A stretch of DNA of 64,000 nt from a virus. Numbering within the stretch: the first letter of the stretch is position 1; each line of letters begins with the position of its first letter. Below, piece after piece: positions 8,171 through 16,635 of this stretch. Under the pieces are notes generated by a model. That model was not told the origin of the DNA, searched no databases, and worked only from the letters and a program-made list of their open reading frames with translations. Location of the stretch: positions 19,753 to 83,752 of IMG/VR virus record IMGVR_UViG_3300049433_000139; one strand, 5' to 3'. A program made the translations under genes and the position numbers.

Positions 8171-8227
8171 AGTAGTGTCAGCCTTTCGTGCTGTTCATGG
8201 ATGCGGGGCCGTAGTGGCGTGCCGCGG

Positions 8228-8992
8228 TTAATCGACGACCTTGAATCCGGCTTTCATCTTCTCAGCGCGTTCGGTCGAGCCGAGCGCGTGGAATTCCGCC
8301 AGTGTCAGAGTCTTTGCGCCGGATCCCCCGCCGCCCTTCGGTGGCGTCCCGCCACCCGCGCCCGTGCCTTCAAAGAAGTTCGGGAATTCCTTCATGATTT
8401 CTTTTACGAGATCGTCGTAATTGGCGAGGCCGTTGGACAACGAACCAACCATCGGTTTGCCGTCGGCGTCGAGAATGGAAGAACTGGCGCTACCTGCGTC
8501 GTCGAATTCGATTTTGACGCGATCTCCAAAAAGCTTCGGAGCGCCCTTGAGTCCCTGCTCGTTGGCCTTCGCCTTGATAAGCGCGGTGGCGAGTGACGTA
8601 TTGACCACGGCCTGCTCGGCGATCTTGAGCGCGGACTGCCGCTGCTTTTCTGCCGTGCTGATCTTGCCGTCGTATTCGAGCTTCTGGTCGCCGAGTTTCT
8701 TGGCGAGCACTTCGTCGAACTTGCCGGCCTTGATGGCGAGTTGTTCCGCCTTGGTGCGCTCGGCGGCGAGCATCTCGTCGATTTCCTCCGGCGACTTACC
8801 AAGCCGTTCCCACGCGGCAACCTTGTCCTTGGCGGCCTTGTTCAAACCGCGCTCGGATTCTAGGGCGCGCTTCAAGCCGGTGGTGTCCTCGATTTCGAAA
8901 TCGAGATGAAACTTTCCGTCTTTCGGCACATACGCGCCGCGCACGGCTTCGGGAACGGATTCGAGGGTATCAACTATTGCAGCCAAGGCCAT
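8228..8992 (-). CDS. Phage capsid scaffolding protein
   Basis: A 254-residue, highly charged protein with a long coiled-coil-like centre (residues about 40-130, Lys/Glu/Ala rich), a Gly-rich linker near residue 215 and a short basic C-terminal helix (STERAEKMKAGFKVVD) that probably binds coat protein. It lies immediately upstream of the coat gene. Scaffold proteins direct procapsid assembly and then leave. Confidence 0.75.
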   Translation of the reverse strand: MALAAIVDTLESVPEAVRGAYVPKDGKFHLDFEIEDTTGLKRALESERGLNKAAKDKVAAWERLGKSPEEIDEMLAAERTKAEQLAIKAGKFDEVLAKKLGDQKLEYDGKISTAEKQRQSALKIAEQAVVNTSLATALIKAKANEQGLKGAPKLFGDRVKIEFDDAGSASSSILDADGKPMVGSLSNGLANYDDLVKEIMKEFPNFFEGTGAGGGTPPKGGGGSGAKTLTLAEFHALGSTERAEKMKAGFKVVD

Positions 8993-9057
8993 TTAAGCAT
9001 CCCGCTTTTTAGAACCGGCATCCCGCCGGCAAGGTGGTTCGTCGCGGGTGATACGCG

Positions 9058-10146
9058 TTACGCATACTTCGCCCGCAATTGTTCGGTAGTGAGCGGCCGG
9101 CCAGACTGGTCGAGCAGGTCGCGAAAATTGATCTTGCCGCGGCGCCACAGGTCCGCTTTACCCACGCCAAGCACAGTGTCTTGCCGCGTCTCGGACTGTT
9201 TCTTTAACCACGCTTCAAAAGTGAGACTGGCGGGCTTCTGACCGTCCATGGTGGCACGCGTTGTTTGCGGGACTTCGTCAATTGGAATGCCTAGGTCGCG
9301 GAAACTCTTGAGCACAGGAATGGAAGTCGAACGGCAGCCGCGATGCAATTTTCCCGGCCCTTCAAGCCACGGCGGCCCGCCATCCTTGGAGAAATGATCG
9401 GGCGTGTTGCTGTAGAGGTGCTTGTCGCGCGTGATGCACCAAACGGACGTTCGCGTATCCAGGGTGGCGTGCCACTGCAGCGACGTAATCAGGTCGTCGT
9501 TTTCCACATACATCGCTTCGCGGCCGACGTTAGCTGCGGTTTGCACGGACGACCGCACTAGGCTTTCCGCAGAGCGCCGGCTGATTTCCATGATGCCGCG
9601 CTGGCCGGTCTTACCGCGCAGGCGCTCGATTAGCTTCGCGTTGGGTTCGCCGAGTGCGACGCCTTTGCGCATCTCGTCTGCAAACCGATTAGACAAGCCG
9701 GCAGCCTGACGGCCCCACCACTCCTGCGAGGACGCGCCTTGGATAAAGACATTGCCGACCAAGTTCTGCAGTGCTGCGCGAGTCAAACCAGCGTCGGCGA
9801 AAGTCGCTTGCATCGCCGTGTTCATGGTATCGCCGGTCCAAGTCGATTCCTGGTCAATGATTTCCCGAATCTCGCGCGTCATTAGCGTGGACACGTCGCG
9901 ATAGCCGCTCTTGATCGCGCTGCGCACTTCCGTAAGCAGTTTATCCAAGCGAGCACGCTGCTTGATGGCCTGCGTGACGCCAGTCGGATCGACCTTCGCC
10001 AGTTGGCCGACTAATTCGCTTTCAAGTTCACGCAAAAACACGGCGACCTTATCGCGCGTGCCCGCCTCAAGTCGCAGCAAGTCGATCGCCCGTTCGGTAA
10101 ACAGGTCGACTAGCGCGTCGTTGGTGGAAAGCGTTGTGGTGGTCAA
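9058..10146 (-). CDS. Phage head morphogenesis / minor head protein (Mu gpF-like)
   Basis: A 362-residue protein. The C-terminal half carries the Mu gpF pattern: ARTSxQTAxN-like SVQTAANVGREAMY, then WHATLDTRTSVWCITRD and a Cys/His end, GKLHRGCRSTSIPV. The N-terminal half is helical (ELESELVGQLAKVD). Minor head proteins of this family enter the procapsid and help portal-vertex assembly. It overlaps the portal gene by 4 bases. Confidence 0.8.
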   Translation of the reverse strand: MTTTTLSTNDALVDLFTERAIDLLRLEAGTRDKVAVFLRELESELVGQLAKVDPTGVTQAIKQRARLDKLLTEVRSAIKSGYRDVSTLMTREIREIIDQESTWTGDTMNTAMQATFADAGLTRAALQNLVGNVFIQGASSQEWWGRQAAGLSNRFADEMRKGVALGEPNAKLIERLRGKTGQRGIMEISRRSAESLVRSSVQTAANVGREAMYVENDDLITSLQWHATLDTRTSVWCITRDKHLYSNTPDHFSKDGGPPWLEGPGKLHRGCRSTSIPVLKSFRDLGIPIDEVPQTTRATMDGQKPASLTFEAWLKKQSETRQDTVLGVGKADLWRRGKINFRDLLDQSGRPLTTEQLRAKYA

Positions 10147-11594
10147 ACCGCACCGCCCGCGTTAGGTGACGCGTGCAGGTCCATGCCTTGACCGGGCGGA
10201 ACTGCAAGCGTCGGGGCTTCGTCCAAAAGACGTTGCGCTTCCACTTCGGGATCGAAGGCCGGGCCGAGATAATCACGGCGCTGCATTTCATCCCACAGCG
10301 TCTCTCTAGAAATATCGCCGTTCGCGCGGGCAGCAATGAGCTGTTGCAAATCGCCACGCAGGGACGAAACGCCGAAATCTTTATTGACTTCGATCTCTCC
10401 GCCACTGCCGGGCGCAAGTCCGATGTACTCGCCCATGTATCCGAAGGCAGTTTCGATCGCGTCCTCAAGGGCACGCGCCATCATAGCGAGAGGCGAATTC
10501 TCTTTCGAGTCGTCGCGGATTTCGCCAGTGGCAGACTGTTTACCGGGTTTGTTGACGAGCAATTGAAGGCCCATAGCCTCCATTTGCCTTTCCAAATTTT
10601 CTAAATCCTTGTCGCCGGCACCGATCGCTGCGCCGGAATGTTCCGTATAAGTAAGCTTTGCGTTGGGATTGGACGTCCGAATCATCTCGTTCGCGCCAAG
10701 AACGAATTTATCTTCCGAATCGAACCCGGCGCCGAACAGGATTGCCACGCGTGCCGTATGGAGAATGTTGCGCTGGTCGCTCTGCGACTGCCAATGCGCG
10801 ACGTTGGTATCCGCCAGCTTTTCTAGCGGGGGCGAAAACGTCATGAACCCTGTTCGGTTCGCGTAGAACGGCACAAGCGTGATCTTCTGCAGACTGTTCG
10901 TGCCGTTCTCGTGCGGAATCCACTCGTCTCCCTGGTCACCGCTTGGTGACTTGCGGAACGTTTGCCAGGTGCCAGGTTCGATTACGCGAATCTGCTCGAT
11001 TTCTTTTTCTAGATACGGACCATCCTCTTCGGTCACGCATTCCAAAATACGAACCTGAGTCAGCGTCTCCGCGCCGTTGATGGTGGTTGACTTCCAACCG
11101 ATCAATCGTTCGACAGGGATGTGGACAAGATACGGCCGCCACTTTGTTGCGATGTAGTCGGCCTTGGTGGCGGGCTGCTTGTCGGCGCGTGTTGGGGGTG
11201 GTGGGGCGTCTACCAGGATGTAGCCACCGCCGACTTGCAGGCCGTCATAGAGCAAATCGCGAGCAAAGAGATTCAAATGGCGCCCGGTTGAGTCGATATC
11301 TTCCGCGAAGTCTTGCAGCGCTTGCGGTACGCTATCTGAAAGCTGAATTTCCTTTTGGAAAACCTTGCCGGTCATATCCTCGGCGGTTTTTCCGAACGCG
11401 TTAAATAGCGTCGAGCGCGCTTTGCGGTTGTCATACGCCGCTTGCGTTTCAGCCGGTTCTTTCGGCAGATACAGCGTACCCGCCTCACGCATCGCCTTAG
11501 TGCCGCCCACAAGCGTGCGCGGTAACTTGGCCGCCGTAATCATTGCGCCTTGCGTCTTGGAGACCGTCGCAACTGATTTGTTCGCGTCGGTCAT
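10143..11594 (-). CDS. Portal protein (DUF4055)
   Basis: A 483-residue protein with the DUF4055 portal features: KARSTLFNAFGKTAEDMTG near residues 58-76, GGGYILVDAPP, a central HWQSQSDQRNILHTARVAILF helix and an ALEDAIETAFGYMGEYIG C-terminal region. The portal is the dodecameric channel for DNA at one capsid vertex. It overlaps TerL upstream and the minor head protein downstream by 4 bases each. Confidence 0.85.
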   Translation of the reverse strand: MTDANKSVATVSKTQGAMITAAKLPRTLVGGTKAMREAGTLYLPKEPAETQAAYDNRKARSTLFNAFGKTAEDMTGKVFQKEIQLSDSVPQALQDFAEDIDSTGRHLNLFARDLLYDGLQVGGGYILVDAPPPPTRADKQPATKADYIATKWRPYLVHIPVERLIGWKSTTINGAETLTQVRILECVTEEDGPYLEKEIEQIRVIEPGTWQTFRKSPSGDQGDEWIPHENGTNSLQKITLVPFYANRTGFMTFSPPLEKLADTNVAHWQSQSDQRNILHTARVAILFGAGFDSEDKFVLGANEMIRTSNPNAKLTYTEHSGAAIGAGDKDLENLERQMEAMGLQLLVNKPGKQSATGEIRDDSKENSPLAMMARALEDAIETAFGYMGEYIGLAPGSGGEIEVNKDFGVSSLRGDLQQLIAARANGDISRETLWDEMQRRDYLGPAFDPEVEAQRLLDEAPTLAVPPGQGMDLHASPNAGGAV

Positions 11595-12886
11595 ATAAGA
11601 AGCTCCCGCCGTGTGGTCGTATTCGCACGCCGCACGTTTTCCACGGCGTAGCGTTCGGCATCGATCGTGTGGTTGTTCTTATCTTCCAGTTCGGTCGTAA
11701 TCTTGTTAGTTTTATTATCGATTTTATACGAGTACAATTTGTGCTCGTCGATCGTGTGGAAACAGTCCGGGTGAATCACGATGTCATACGACTGCAAGAA
11801 CGTTACGCCGTCCTCGACCGAACCCGGACCCTTAATCGCTGCCGTCATGCGCGGATAGCCGTTCCGCTGCATGTACGAAATTGTTTCAGGCCGTGCACTA
11901 TCCGCTACAATCGGGATTCGCCGTGCGATAGACTGCCACTGTGGATCCCGCGCACGCGCAGGGGTCCAATCCGGATCGAGTTTGTCGAACAACGCGGGCG
12001 TACGATCAATTTCGCAACCGATCGCCCAAACCTCGCGCCAAACGTAAAGAGTTCGACCGATAATGAAGCAGATAAGTCCGACGGTCGGATCAACCGAAAA
12101 GCCCCAATCGCCGCCGCCGTAAAGCGTGGTCCCGGCGGGCGGAGAGTCGAACCGTTCCACTTTCCAGTTGTGCAAAACCTGCGCTTCTGAATTCTGTCGA
12201 TAGCCGCCGCGCCAAATCCAATTGTATTTGTCAGTGTCGCGTAACTTGTCGCGTTCCATGTCCGCCCGCAGGCCCGGCGGAAACCACGGATGATCCTCAT
12301 AGTTGACCGTGATGCATGCAAAGTCCGGATCATTCGCCGCCATGTTCTCACGAAAGAACTTGTCGACAGGATCGTCCGGAAATTCTGGATTCCACGAAAA
12401 GCGCTGTTGCGATCCGTCTGCGCGAAACGTCGGCGTGGCCAAATCAAGAGAACGCTGCGTTAGCGTCTGCGACTCTTCGTACCAGCCGCGCGTAAAGCCC
12501 TCTAACGATTTGATCGACGCGGCAGTATGGTTTTGTAGACCGCGGAAAATCGCCAAACTGCCGGTATGCGGACAGACAATTTCGCGCTCGGTGATCTTGA
12601 ACCACGGCGCGATCGGCCAAAGCTTTCCAGTATCGACGTCCACGGCTTTGAACGTATTTATTTTATCCTCAAGGAGCTGCTTAACTGAGTCCTTAATGCT
12701 GTTCTGGATTTCACGAACACATGCGAGACGCGTGTGTTCTGACCACATTTCTTCAATCGACTGGCCGCCAAAGTAGTGACTCTTGGCACCGCCGCGCCCG
12801 CCTTTAGCGCCCTGATATCGCCGACCGGAGAGCAAAGGTACATAAGCGCGCGGCGTCGCCACCTCCAAGCAAAGGCCGTCAATCAT
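11591..12886 (-). CDS. Terminase large subunit (Terminase_3)
   Basis: A 431-residue packaging motor. The ATPase has a variant Walker A at residues 26-36 (GAKGGRGGAKS); the nuclease part shows GGDWGFSVDPT, VADSARPE and HTIDAERYAVE with acidic residues in the expected order. TerL pumps DNA into the procapsid and cuts it. The start overlaps TerS by 4 bases. Length is normal for the family. Confidence 0.9.
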   Translation of the reverse strand: MIDGLCLEVATPRAYVPLLSGRRYQGAKGGRGGAKSHYFGGQSIEEMWSEHTRLACVREIQNSIKDSVKQLLEDKINTFKAVDVDTGKLWPIAPWFKITEREIVCPHTGSLAIFRGLQNHTAASIKSLEGFTRGWYEESQTLTQRSLDLATPTFRADGSQQRFSWNPEFPDDPVDKFFRENMAANDPDFACITVNYEDHPWFPPGLRADMERDKLRDTDKYNWIWRGGYRQNSEAQVLHNWKVERFDSPPAGTTLYGGGDWGFSVDPTVGLICFIIGRTLYVWREVWAIGCEIDRTPALFDKLDPDWTPARARDPQWQSIARRIPIVADSARPETISYMQRNGYPRMTAAIKGPGSVEDGVTFLQSYDIVIHPDCFHTIDEHKLYSYKIDNKTNKITTELEDKNNHTIDAERYAVENVRRANTTTRRELLI

Positions 12887-13359
12887 AGGACGCTCTGCTC
12901 TGCAGTTGGGTCCACGATTAGCCGCTTGACTGTGATCTGCTTTACTTCGGGTGTCGCGCTTTCGTCTGCGGCAACTTTACTCTTTCCAGGCTTGCCGCCC
13001 ACAATCCCCAACTCTTCGGCAATCTGGCGAAACACCGCCCGCGCTTCCGCCGGCTGGTTGTTGTTCTCATACCGTTCGGCCTGGCGGCTCAATACGATCA
13101 AGCGGGCGCGCTGTTCCGCGAACGGCGCCAACGTTTCGTCGAGCAGGACGCGTTCCCGTTCGTTTTTGAAAAGCGAATAGAGGTCAGGCGACACGACGGC
13201 TAGGCGCGGATCGGTTGCGCGAACGTCGTCCTCGTGACAGGCGGTGTCCCGGAAGCGCGCCGCGAATGCAGTAGCGATATCCTTGGGCGTCTCGAAAACC
13301 GCCAGCCGGCGCACGATGAATTGTTTCTGTTCCGTGGTGTGCGCGTTACGTGTGGCCAT
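12883..13359 (-). CDS. Terminase small subunit (DUF2280-like)
   Basis: A 158-residue protein starting MATRNAHTTEQKQFIVRRL. The start LAVFETPKDIATAFAARF and central LYSLFKNERERVLLDE followed by LIVLSRQAERYE match the DUF2280 family of phage DNA-recognition subunits. The ATG at 13359 is chosen because residues upstream in the same frame have no family similarity and unusual composition. It is the first coding gene after the 650-base leader described separately. Confidence 0.75.
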   Translation of the reverse strand: MATRNAHTTEQKQFIVRRLAVFETPKDIATAFAARFRDTACHEDDVRATDPRLAVVSPDLYSLFKNERERVLLDETLAPFAEQRARLIVLSRQAERYENNNQPAEARAVFRQIAEELGIVGGKPGKSKVAADESATPEVKQITVKRLIVDPTAEQSVL

Positions 13360-13814
13360 AAGACTACAGGGCGTCCCGCCCCGCCCTTCCGCGCTCCGCA
13401 AGCAAGCTGAGTGTTTTGACTGCGCTTTTGGCCCTATAAGAGCCGTTATCGCGTATGGAAAAACGCAGGCTTGGGGCGCCATCCCAAGATTAGGGTGCTG
13501 CAAACGCCTCGCGACGCAAGACGTATGGCCACTGCGTATTCGGAGCACCTGCAAATGTGACAGGCAGCACACGGGTTAACCGGCCGGTCCCCGCTCCGAA
13601 TTAGAAATTCACCGCGCTTTATTCGGCCGTTAACGGCCACCGCCCGACTCGCGCCGGGTTGGCAGGGGGCGCGTCCCTGTCGTTTGGTGCCCGGCGTTCC
13701 ACCGGACGGCGGACCTACGCGGCCGCTGCACTTCTTGTCGTCCGGCGCCGCGCGACATGCGCGAACGCCCTAAATTCTGACTTGGTGACGGGGCGCAGGG
13801 GCAGCGCCGGACGA

Positions 13815-13868
13815 TGGAAAACCCCGCCATATGCGCTTCCGTGAGAGGCGGGCGGGGTGTTGTTTTCT
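13815..13868 (-). terminator. Inverted-repeat terminator in the late leader, possibly bidirectional
   Basis: ACCCCGCC (13821-13828) pairs perfectly with GGCGGGGT (13851-13858) around a 22-base loop. On the minus strand the stem is followed by TTTT, on the plus strand by GTTGTTTT. A leftward transcript from the promoter at 13953-13981 would meet it after about 110-130 bases. Confidence 0.5.
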
Positions 13869-13872
13869 GCAG

Positions 13873-13920
13873 GAAGTCAGCGATCGGTTACATGGCAAGA
13901 AGTCGGCGAACGGTTACATG
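13873..13920. repeat. Two 22-base direct repeats, 26-base period
   Basis: 13873-13894 and 13899-13920 match at 20 of 22 bases, ending in CGGTTACATG in both. They lie between the strong late promoter and the terminator. They could be binding sites for an antiterminator or for the small terminase subunit. Confidence 0.75.
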
Positions 13921-13952
13921 ATGTGATCTTGAGACTTTCTCACGGCTCGCAG

Positions 13953-13981
13953 AATGTATCATTCGCTGCCCCGATTGTCAA
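13953..13981 (-). promoter_or_regulatory. Near-consensus leftward promoter for the virion operon
   Basis: TTGACA (13981-13976), a 17-base spacer and TACATT (13958-13953). It differs from the phage-family promoters in spacer sequence, so it is probably a separate class. No other strong promoter precedes TerS. Confidence 0.7.
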
Positions 13982-14010
13982 CTGTTGGCAAAAGTGCCGA
14001 AAGTTGACAG

Positions 14011-14265
14011 CTAGGCGAGGACAAGCCGGATGCCAGTGCGAATCGCTTCCAGTCGCGAAAGGTCCACGGTGGTAGCGCCGGGCTGCTTCGCCTGACACTC
14101 CCGAATATAGCCGCCGATCAGCGCGTCCTCGACATGCTGGCGCGATTCAGCGGTGGGCATCGCATTTTCCACGGCAGCGGACGCTTCACGAACCATTTTC
14201 CGGACCGTTTCGGCGTCGAAGGTAGTCTCGTTACCGTTCGTATAAGGCTTCCGCTTGGTGCTCAC
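14011..14265 (-). CDS. Small phage protein of unknown function
   Basis: An 84-residue protein starting at GTG 14265 (STKRKPYTNGNETTFD), which overlaps the upstream stop by 4 bases (GTGA). Helical, with AETVRKMVREASAAVE and IGGYIRECQAKQPG. It is the last gene of the leftward early block. No family recognised. Confidence 0.6.
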   Translation of the reverse strand: MSTKRKPYTNGNETTFDAETVRKMVREASAAVENAMPTAESRQHVEDALIGGYIRECQAKQPGATTVDLSRLEAIRTGIRLVLA

Positions 14266-14759
14266 TTCGTTTCCTTCCGTGGGCTGAATTGCCAGTCTCT
14301 CCGCATCCCCCTGGGCACGTTGCCCCGCAGAACTGCGAAATGTTTTAAGGCCGTGGCCAAGTGCCCGCGCGCCGTGCCCTTGCGCCACCGATTTGACGCA
14401 TCGATATCGGCCAGTGAGTGCTCGTGGAAAAGCACGGCGTCGGCGACGCGCAACGGCACTGTGTCGCGCAAGTCCACCCGCCACGCGGGGTACGCCTTGC
14501 CCAGGTCCGATCGGTGCGCGGCGTGATCGTCCGCGGCGTCGGGCCGGGGTAGAGCAATGGGAGTGTCCAAGTCCGGATCCCGCGCGACGGGTTGGCCGGC
14601 GGCCATCTTGAACGCGGCAAGGATTTCATCCGCTGCCTGGTATTCGAACATATCCATGTAGGGGCGGAGGCGCGCGAGTGGTGCGGCCGACATACGAGCG
14701 CCTTGCGGTGCGCGCTTGATCTTGTTGGAGCGAGGAAGGGAGGTACGGCGTTTCACCAC
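14262..14759 (-). CDS. Hypothetical phage protein
   Basis: Up to 165 residues from GTG 14759; an ATG at 14693 (MSAAPLARLRPYMDMFEY) gives 143 residues and looks like a more natural start. Contains PYMDMFEYQAADEILAAF and DASNRWRKGTARGHLATALKH; no catalytic motif seen. It overlaps both neighbours by a few bases. Confidence 0.55.
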   Translation of the reverse strand: MVKRRTSLPRSNKIKRAPQGARMSAAPLARLRPYMDMFEYQAADEILAAFKMAAGQPVARDPDLDTPIALPRPDAADDHAAHRSDLGKAYPAWRVDLRDTVPLRVADAVLFHEHSLADIDASNRWRKGTARGHLATALKHFAVLRGNVPRGMRRDWQFSPRKETK

Positions 14760-15082
14760 CCACCGTCCCCGCGACGATCTACGTTAAACTGAGCGAACAG
14801 CGTACCCCACCGCGTATAAATCCACAGACGTTTTGCGGTGTTCGGGGCCGTTGGTTGGATGTCCAATAATGAAAATACCGCTATCCGCCACCATGGCCAC
14901 TGCCACGGGCGCGGCGCTGCGTCGTGCTGCACCCCCTTGTATCGCAGTGAACTGTCAGAGTATAAACCGTCGGCAGTCCACGGCGCATCGTCCCAATGCG
15001 CTGCGTTCAATTCGATATGAATTGGATAAACGTTCGTCCAGGATCGCGGTGTCCGAAATCGAATGTTGCGTTCCGAGGTCAC
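14753..15082 (-). CDS. Hypothetical phage protein, Trp-rich
   Basis: A 109-residue protein from GTG 15082, which overlaps the upstream stop (GTGA). It is rich in Trp, Tyr and Arg (RPWQWPWWRIAVFSLLDIQ). It resembles in composition the aromatic-rich protein encoded at 15381-15644, so the two may be distant duplicates. Function unknown. Confidence 0.5.
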   Translation of the reverse strand: MTSERNIRFRTPRSWTNVYPIHIELNAAHWDDAPWTADGLYSDSSLRYKGVQHDAAPRPWQWPWWRIAVFSLLDIQPTAPNTAKRLWIYTRWGTLFAQFNVDRRGDGGW

Positions 15083-15252
15083 TTCCGCGTACCCCGCCAC
15101 GCATCTCTTAGAGACTCGCCGAAGTCCTCTTGGACGCACCTGGCAATCGCCTCGGCGAGCCACAGGCCGGAAAGCGCGACGACTATCGCGGCGATCGTCA
15201 CGACAACCACAGCGCGGCGGAGCAGAGTAGGGCGGATGTCAGATAGGGTCAC
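15079..15252 (-). CDS. Small single-span membrane protein
   Basis: A 57-residue protein from GTG 15252, with one membrane span (AVVVVTIAAIVVALSGLWLA) near residues 14-33 and a charged tail. A TTG five codons upstream is an alternative. Function unknown; it shares 4-base overlaps with its neighbours. Confidence 0.5.
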   Translation of the reverse strand: MTLSDIRPTLLRRAVVVVTIAAIVVALSGLWLAEAIARCVQEDFGESLRDAWRGTRK

Positions 15253-15380
15253 CGTGGCGGTTTCCAATTTTGGGCGTCAATGCTGTACAACACGATTCCG
15301 ACCCATTTCGCCGGCATGACGTAAATCAACCATGGAAATCGGGTACGTAATAGCAATAAGCCGTTTTCGGTTAGCGGAAG
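15253..15380 (-). other. Gap with a possible 35- to 41-codon gene
   Basis: The minus strand has an open frame ending at a TGA that overlaps the downstream GTG (15252), containing PWLIYVMPAKWVGIVLYSID. Possible starts are TTG codons. A second frame begins with an ATGA overlap at 15384 but ends after 35 codons with basic composition. I cannot choose between them. Confidence 0.3.
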
Positions 15381-15644
15381 TCATCCGAACCGTCCGCCGT
15401 ATGAGCGCGCGTAGTGAATACGCAGCCCGAGAAAATAGACTTCGGTGTCATATTTCGTCGCGCTAAAAACTTTGAACCACTGCGGCGAGAGGCCGACCGA
15501 CACCTTGTTGGAAAAACTCTTACCGTCCCCGACGAACGAATCGGGGAACATCGTTTCCCAACAGAAACGAAACAAACAATAGCCGTACCACATGCGGCGG
15601 TAACGATGATTCGGGGTGCGCCAGCGGAAATTTTCAAGCACCAT
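15381..15644 (-). CDS. Hypothetical phage protein, aromatic-rich
   Basis: An 87-residue protein from ATG 15644 (MVLENFRWRTPNHRYRR). High content of Phe, Tyr, Trp and Arg and a central SVGLSPQWFKVFSATKYD. It overlaps the upstream gene by 11 bases. No family recognised. Confidence 0.5.
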   Translation of the reverse strand: MVLENFRWRTPNHRYRRMWYGYCLFRFCWETMFPDSFVGDGKSFSNKVSVGLSPQWFKVFSATKYDTEVYFLGLRIHYARSYGGRFG

Positions 15645-15870
15645 GAAGAAACTCCGCACGCCGTGCCGCGAGTGTCTTGCCCGCCACCTTGCGGAGTGGC
15701 AATCCGCCTACCAAGTTACTCCGCACGCCCCAACCTAACCCCGCGTCCAGCTCGTAGCGCTCCGCCTTCACGCGCCCTTTCCAGAACGCGTTGATATGGT
15801 CGGCGAGCAGACCGGCGCCGTACTTGGAAAAGAAATCAGTCTTGGGCGGGAAGGGGGACTTGCGCGACAT
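15634..15870 (-). CDS. Small hypothetical phage protein
   Basis: A 78-residue basic protein starting MSRKSPFPPKTDFFSKYG. The ATG shares a base with the upstream TAA (TAATG). The layout suggests a small nucleic-acid- or protein-binding early protein. No family recognised. Confidence 0.5.
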   Translation of the reverse strand: MSRKSPFPPKTDFFSKYGAGLLADHINAFWKGRVKAERYELDAGLGWGVRSNLVGGLPLRKVAGKTLAARRAEFLHGA

Positions 15871-16109
15871 TACGCCACCTTCCGGGTAGTAGTGGTGATT
15901 TCAACGTGAGCACCGCTCCAGTGAATCCACTGCGTTTCGTCGCCGGTCACCATGGAAAATGTCGCGCCTTGCTGGACCGCGCGATCCTTGAGCATCGCAT
16001 CGAGCAGCATCCGTTCAAGGCGCGACTTGCCAATGCCGGCAGGGCCTTCAATGGTCACTCGAATGGTGCGGGGTCGCTCGGGATGGTACTCTTGCTTCGG
16101 CTTGGGCAC
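15870..16109 (-). CDS. Small P-loop-containing protein
   Basis: A 79-residue protein from GTG 16109 with a Walker A-type motif, VTIEGPAGIGKSRLERML, at residues about 18-35. It is far shorter than normal P-loop NTPases and no Walker B is clear, so it may be a truncated or minimal nucleotide-binding protein. An AAGGAAA lies 10 bases upstream, and a phage-family promoter precedes it. Confidence 0.55.
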   Translation of the reverse strand: MPKPKQEYHPERPRTIRVTIEGPAGIGKSRLERMLLDAMLKDRAVQQGATFSMVTGDETQWIHWSGAHVEITTTTRKVA

Positions 16110-16138
16110 GGTACTGCATTTCCTTGTGTCGGGTGCAG

Positions 16139-16165
16139 CATGTAGGCAAATTTGTAAAAAGTCAA
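16139..16165 (-). promoter_or_regulatory. Phage-family promoter, leftward
   Basis: TTGACT (16165-16160), spacer beginning TTTTACAAATTTG (15 bases), TACATG (16144-16139). Slightly shorter spacer than the others. Confidence 0.6.
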
Positions 16166-16180
16166 CAGAAATCTGAGGAC

Positions 16181-16465
16181 TTAGGAACGGGTGGCCTCCT
16201 TAACCGCAAAATAAACTGCGTAGACAATTGCACCGTCTGTTTCGTTACCATTGAACTTCTTTCGAATCGAGCGCAGCGCTTCAACCCCCGCTGCCAATTG
16301 CGCATCCGTCAGGTGATCCGCTTGCTCGCGTTCTGCACGCGTCGCCCGATACGCTTCAAAGAATTTGATCGGACTGAAACGTTCAAACGCAGAAATTCCC
16401 GCTTTCGAATCGTCATATCCCGCCGCAAGGAACATCTCGATCAGTTGCTCTATGTTGTCGCGCAC
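16181..16465 (-). CDS. Hypothetical early phage protein
   Basis: A 94-residue helical protein from GTG 16465 (RDNIEQLIEMFLAAGYDDS), with a C-terminal GAIVYAVYFAVKEATRS. It overlaps the upstream gene by 16 bases in the four-gene block 16181-17137. No family recognised. Confidence 0.55.
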   Translation of the reverse strand: MRDNIEQLIEMFLAAGYDDSKAGISAFERFSPIKFFEAYRATRAEREQADHLTDAQLAAGVEALRSIRKKFNGNETDGAIVYAVYFAVKEATRS

Positions 16466-16635
16466 GTCTCATCCTCGGCTTGTTCGCGCGGAAAGAACGG
16501 GTCGCGCGCTTCGTAAATCTGGCGCATGGCGCTTTGGTAAGCAAGACGTGCGCGACACCGATCAAGCAGCCGTTGGGTCTCGACTGCTACGGCATCGTCC
16601 ACGGCTTTTCGGAGTTTGGCGGTGTCAAACTTCAC
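16450..16635 (-). CDS. Small hypothetical early phage protein
   Basis: A 61-residue charged helical protein starting MKFDTAKLRKAVDDAVAVE, with an ATGA overlap on the upstream gene. Possibly a small coiled-coil protein. Function unknown. Confidence 0.55.
   Translation of the reverse strand: MKFDTAKLRKAVDDAVAVETQRLLDRCRARLAYQSAMRQIYEARDPFFPREQAEDETCATT

Larger units (their letters stand above)
13360..14010 (-). other. 650-base non-coding leader before the virion operon
   Basis: No convincing gene lies between TerS and the early gene ending at 14011; short frames here (for example 13446-13640 and 13630-13830 on the minus strand) have arginine-rich shadow composition and no start signal. The region holds, in transcript order, a strong promoter (13981-13953), a small hairpin, two direct repeats (13920-13873) and an inverted repeat with T runs on both sides (13858-13821). 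The packaging cut site may also lie here; I cannot identify it. Confidence 0.55.

Noticed and set aside
6932-8596. 554-codon open frame on the plus strand
   Set aside because: It is antisense to the coat and scaffold genes, which have clear family patterns; its Arg/Gly/His-rich translation is typical of a shadow frame.
1-13359. Gene transfer agent cluster
   Set aside because: The gp10-like chaperone recalls GTA genes, but the window also holds replication genes, an integrase and an att site, so it is a prophage.
13446-13830. Short minus-strand frames in the late leader
   Set aside because: Arg/Pro/Ser-rich with no ribosome site, and they lie over the terminator and repeats.
13873-13920. CRISPR array
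   Set aside because: Only two copies with a 4-base gap; no spacers of array length and no cas genes.
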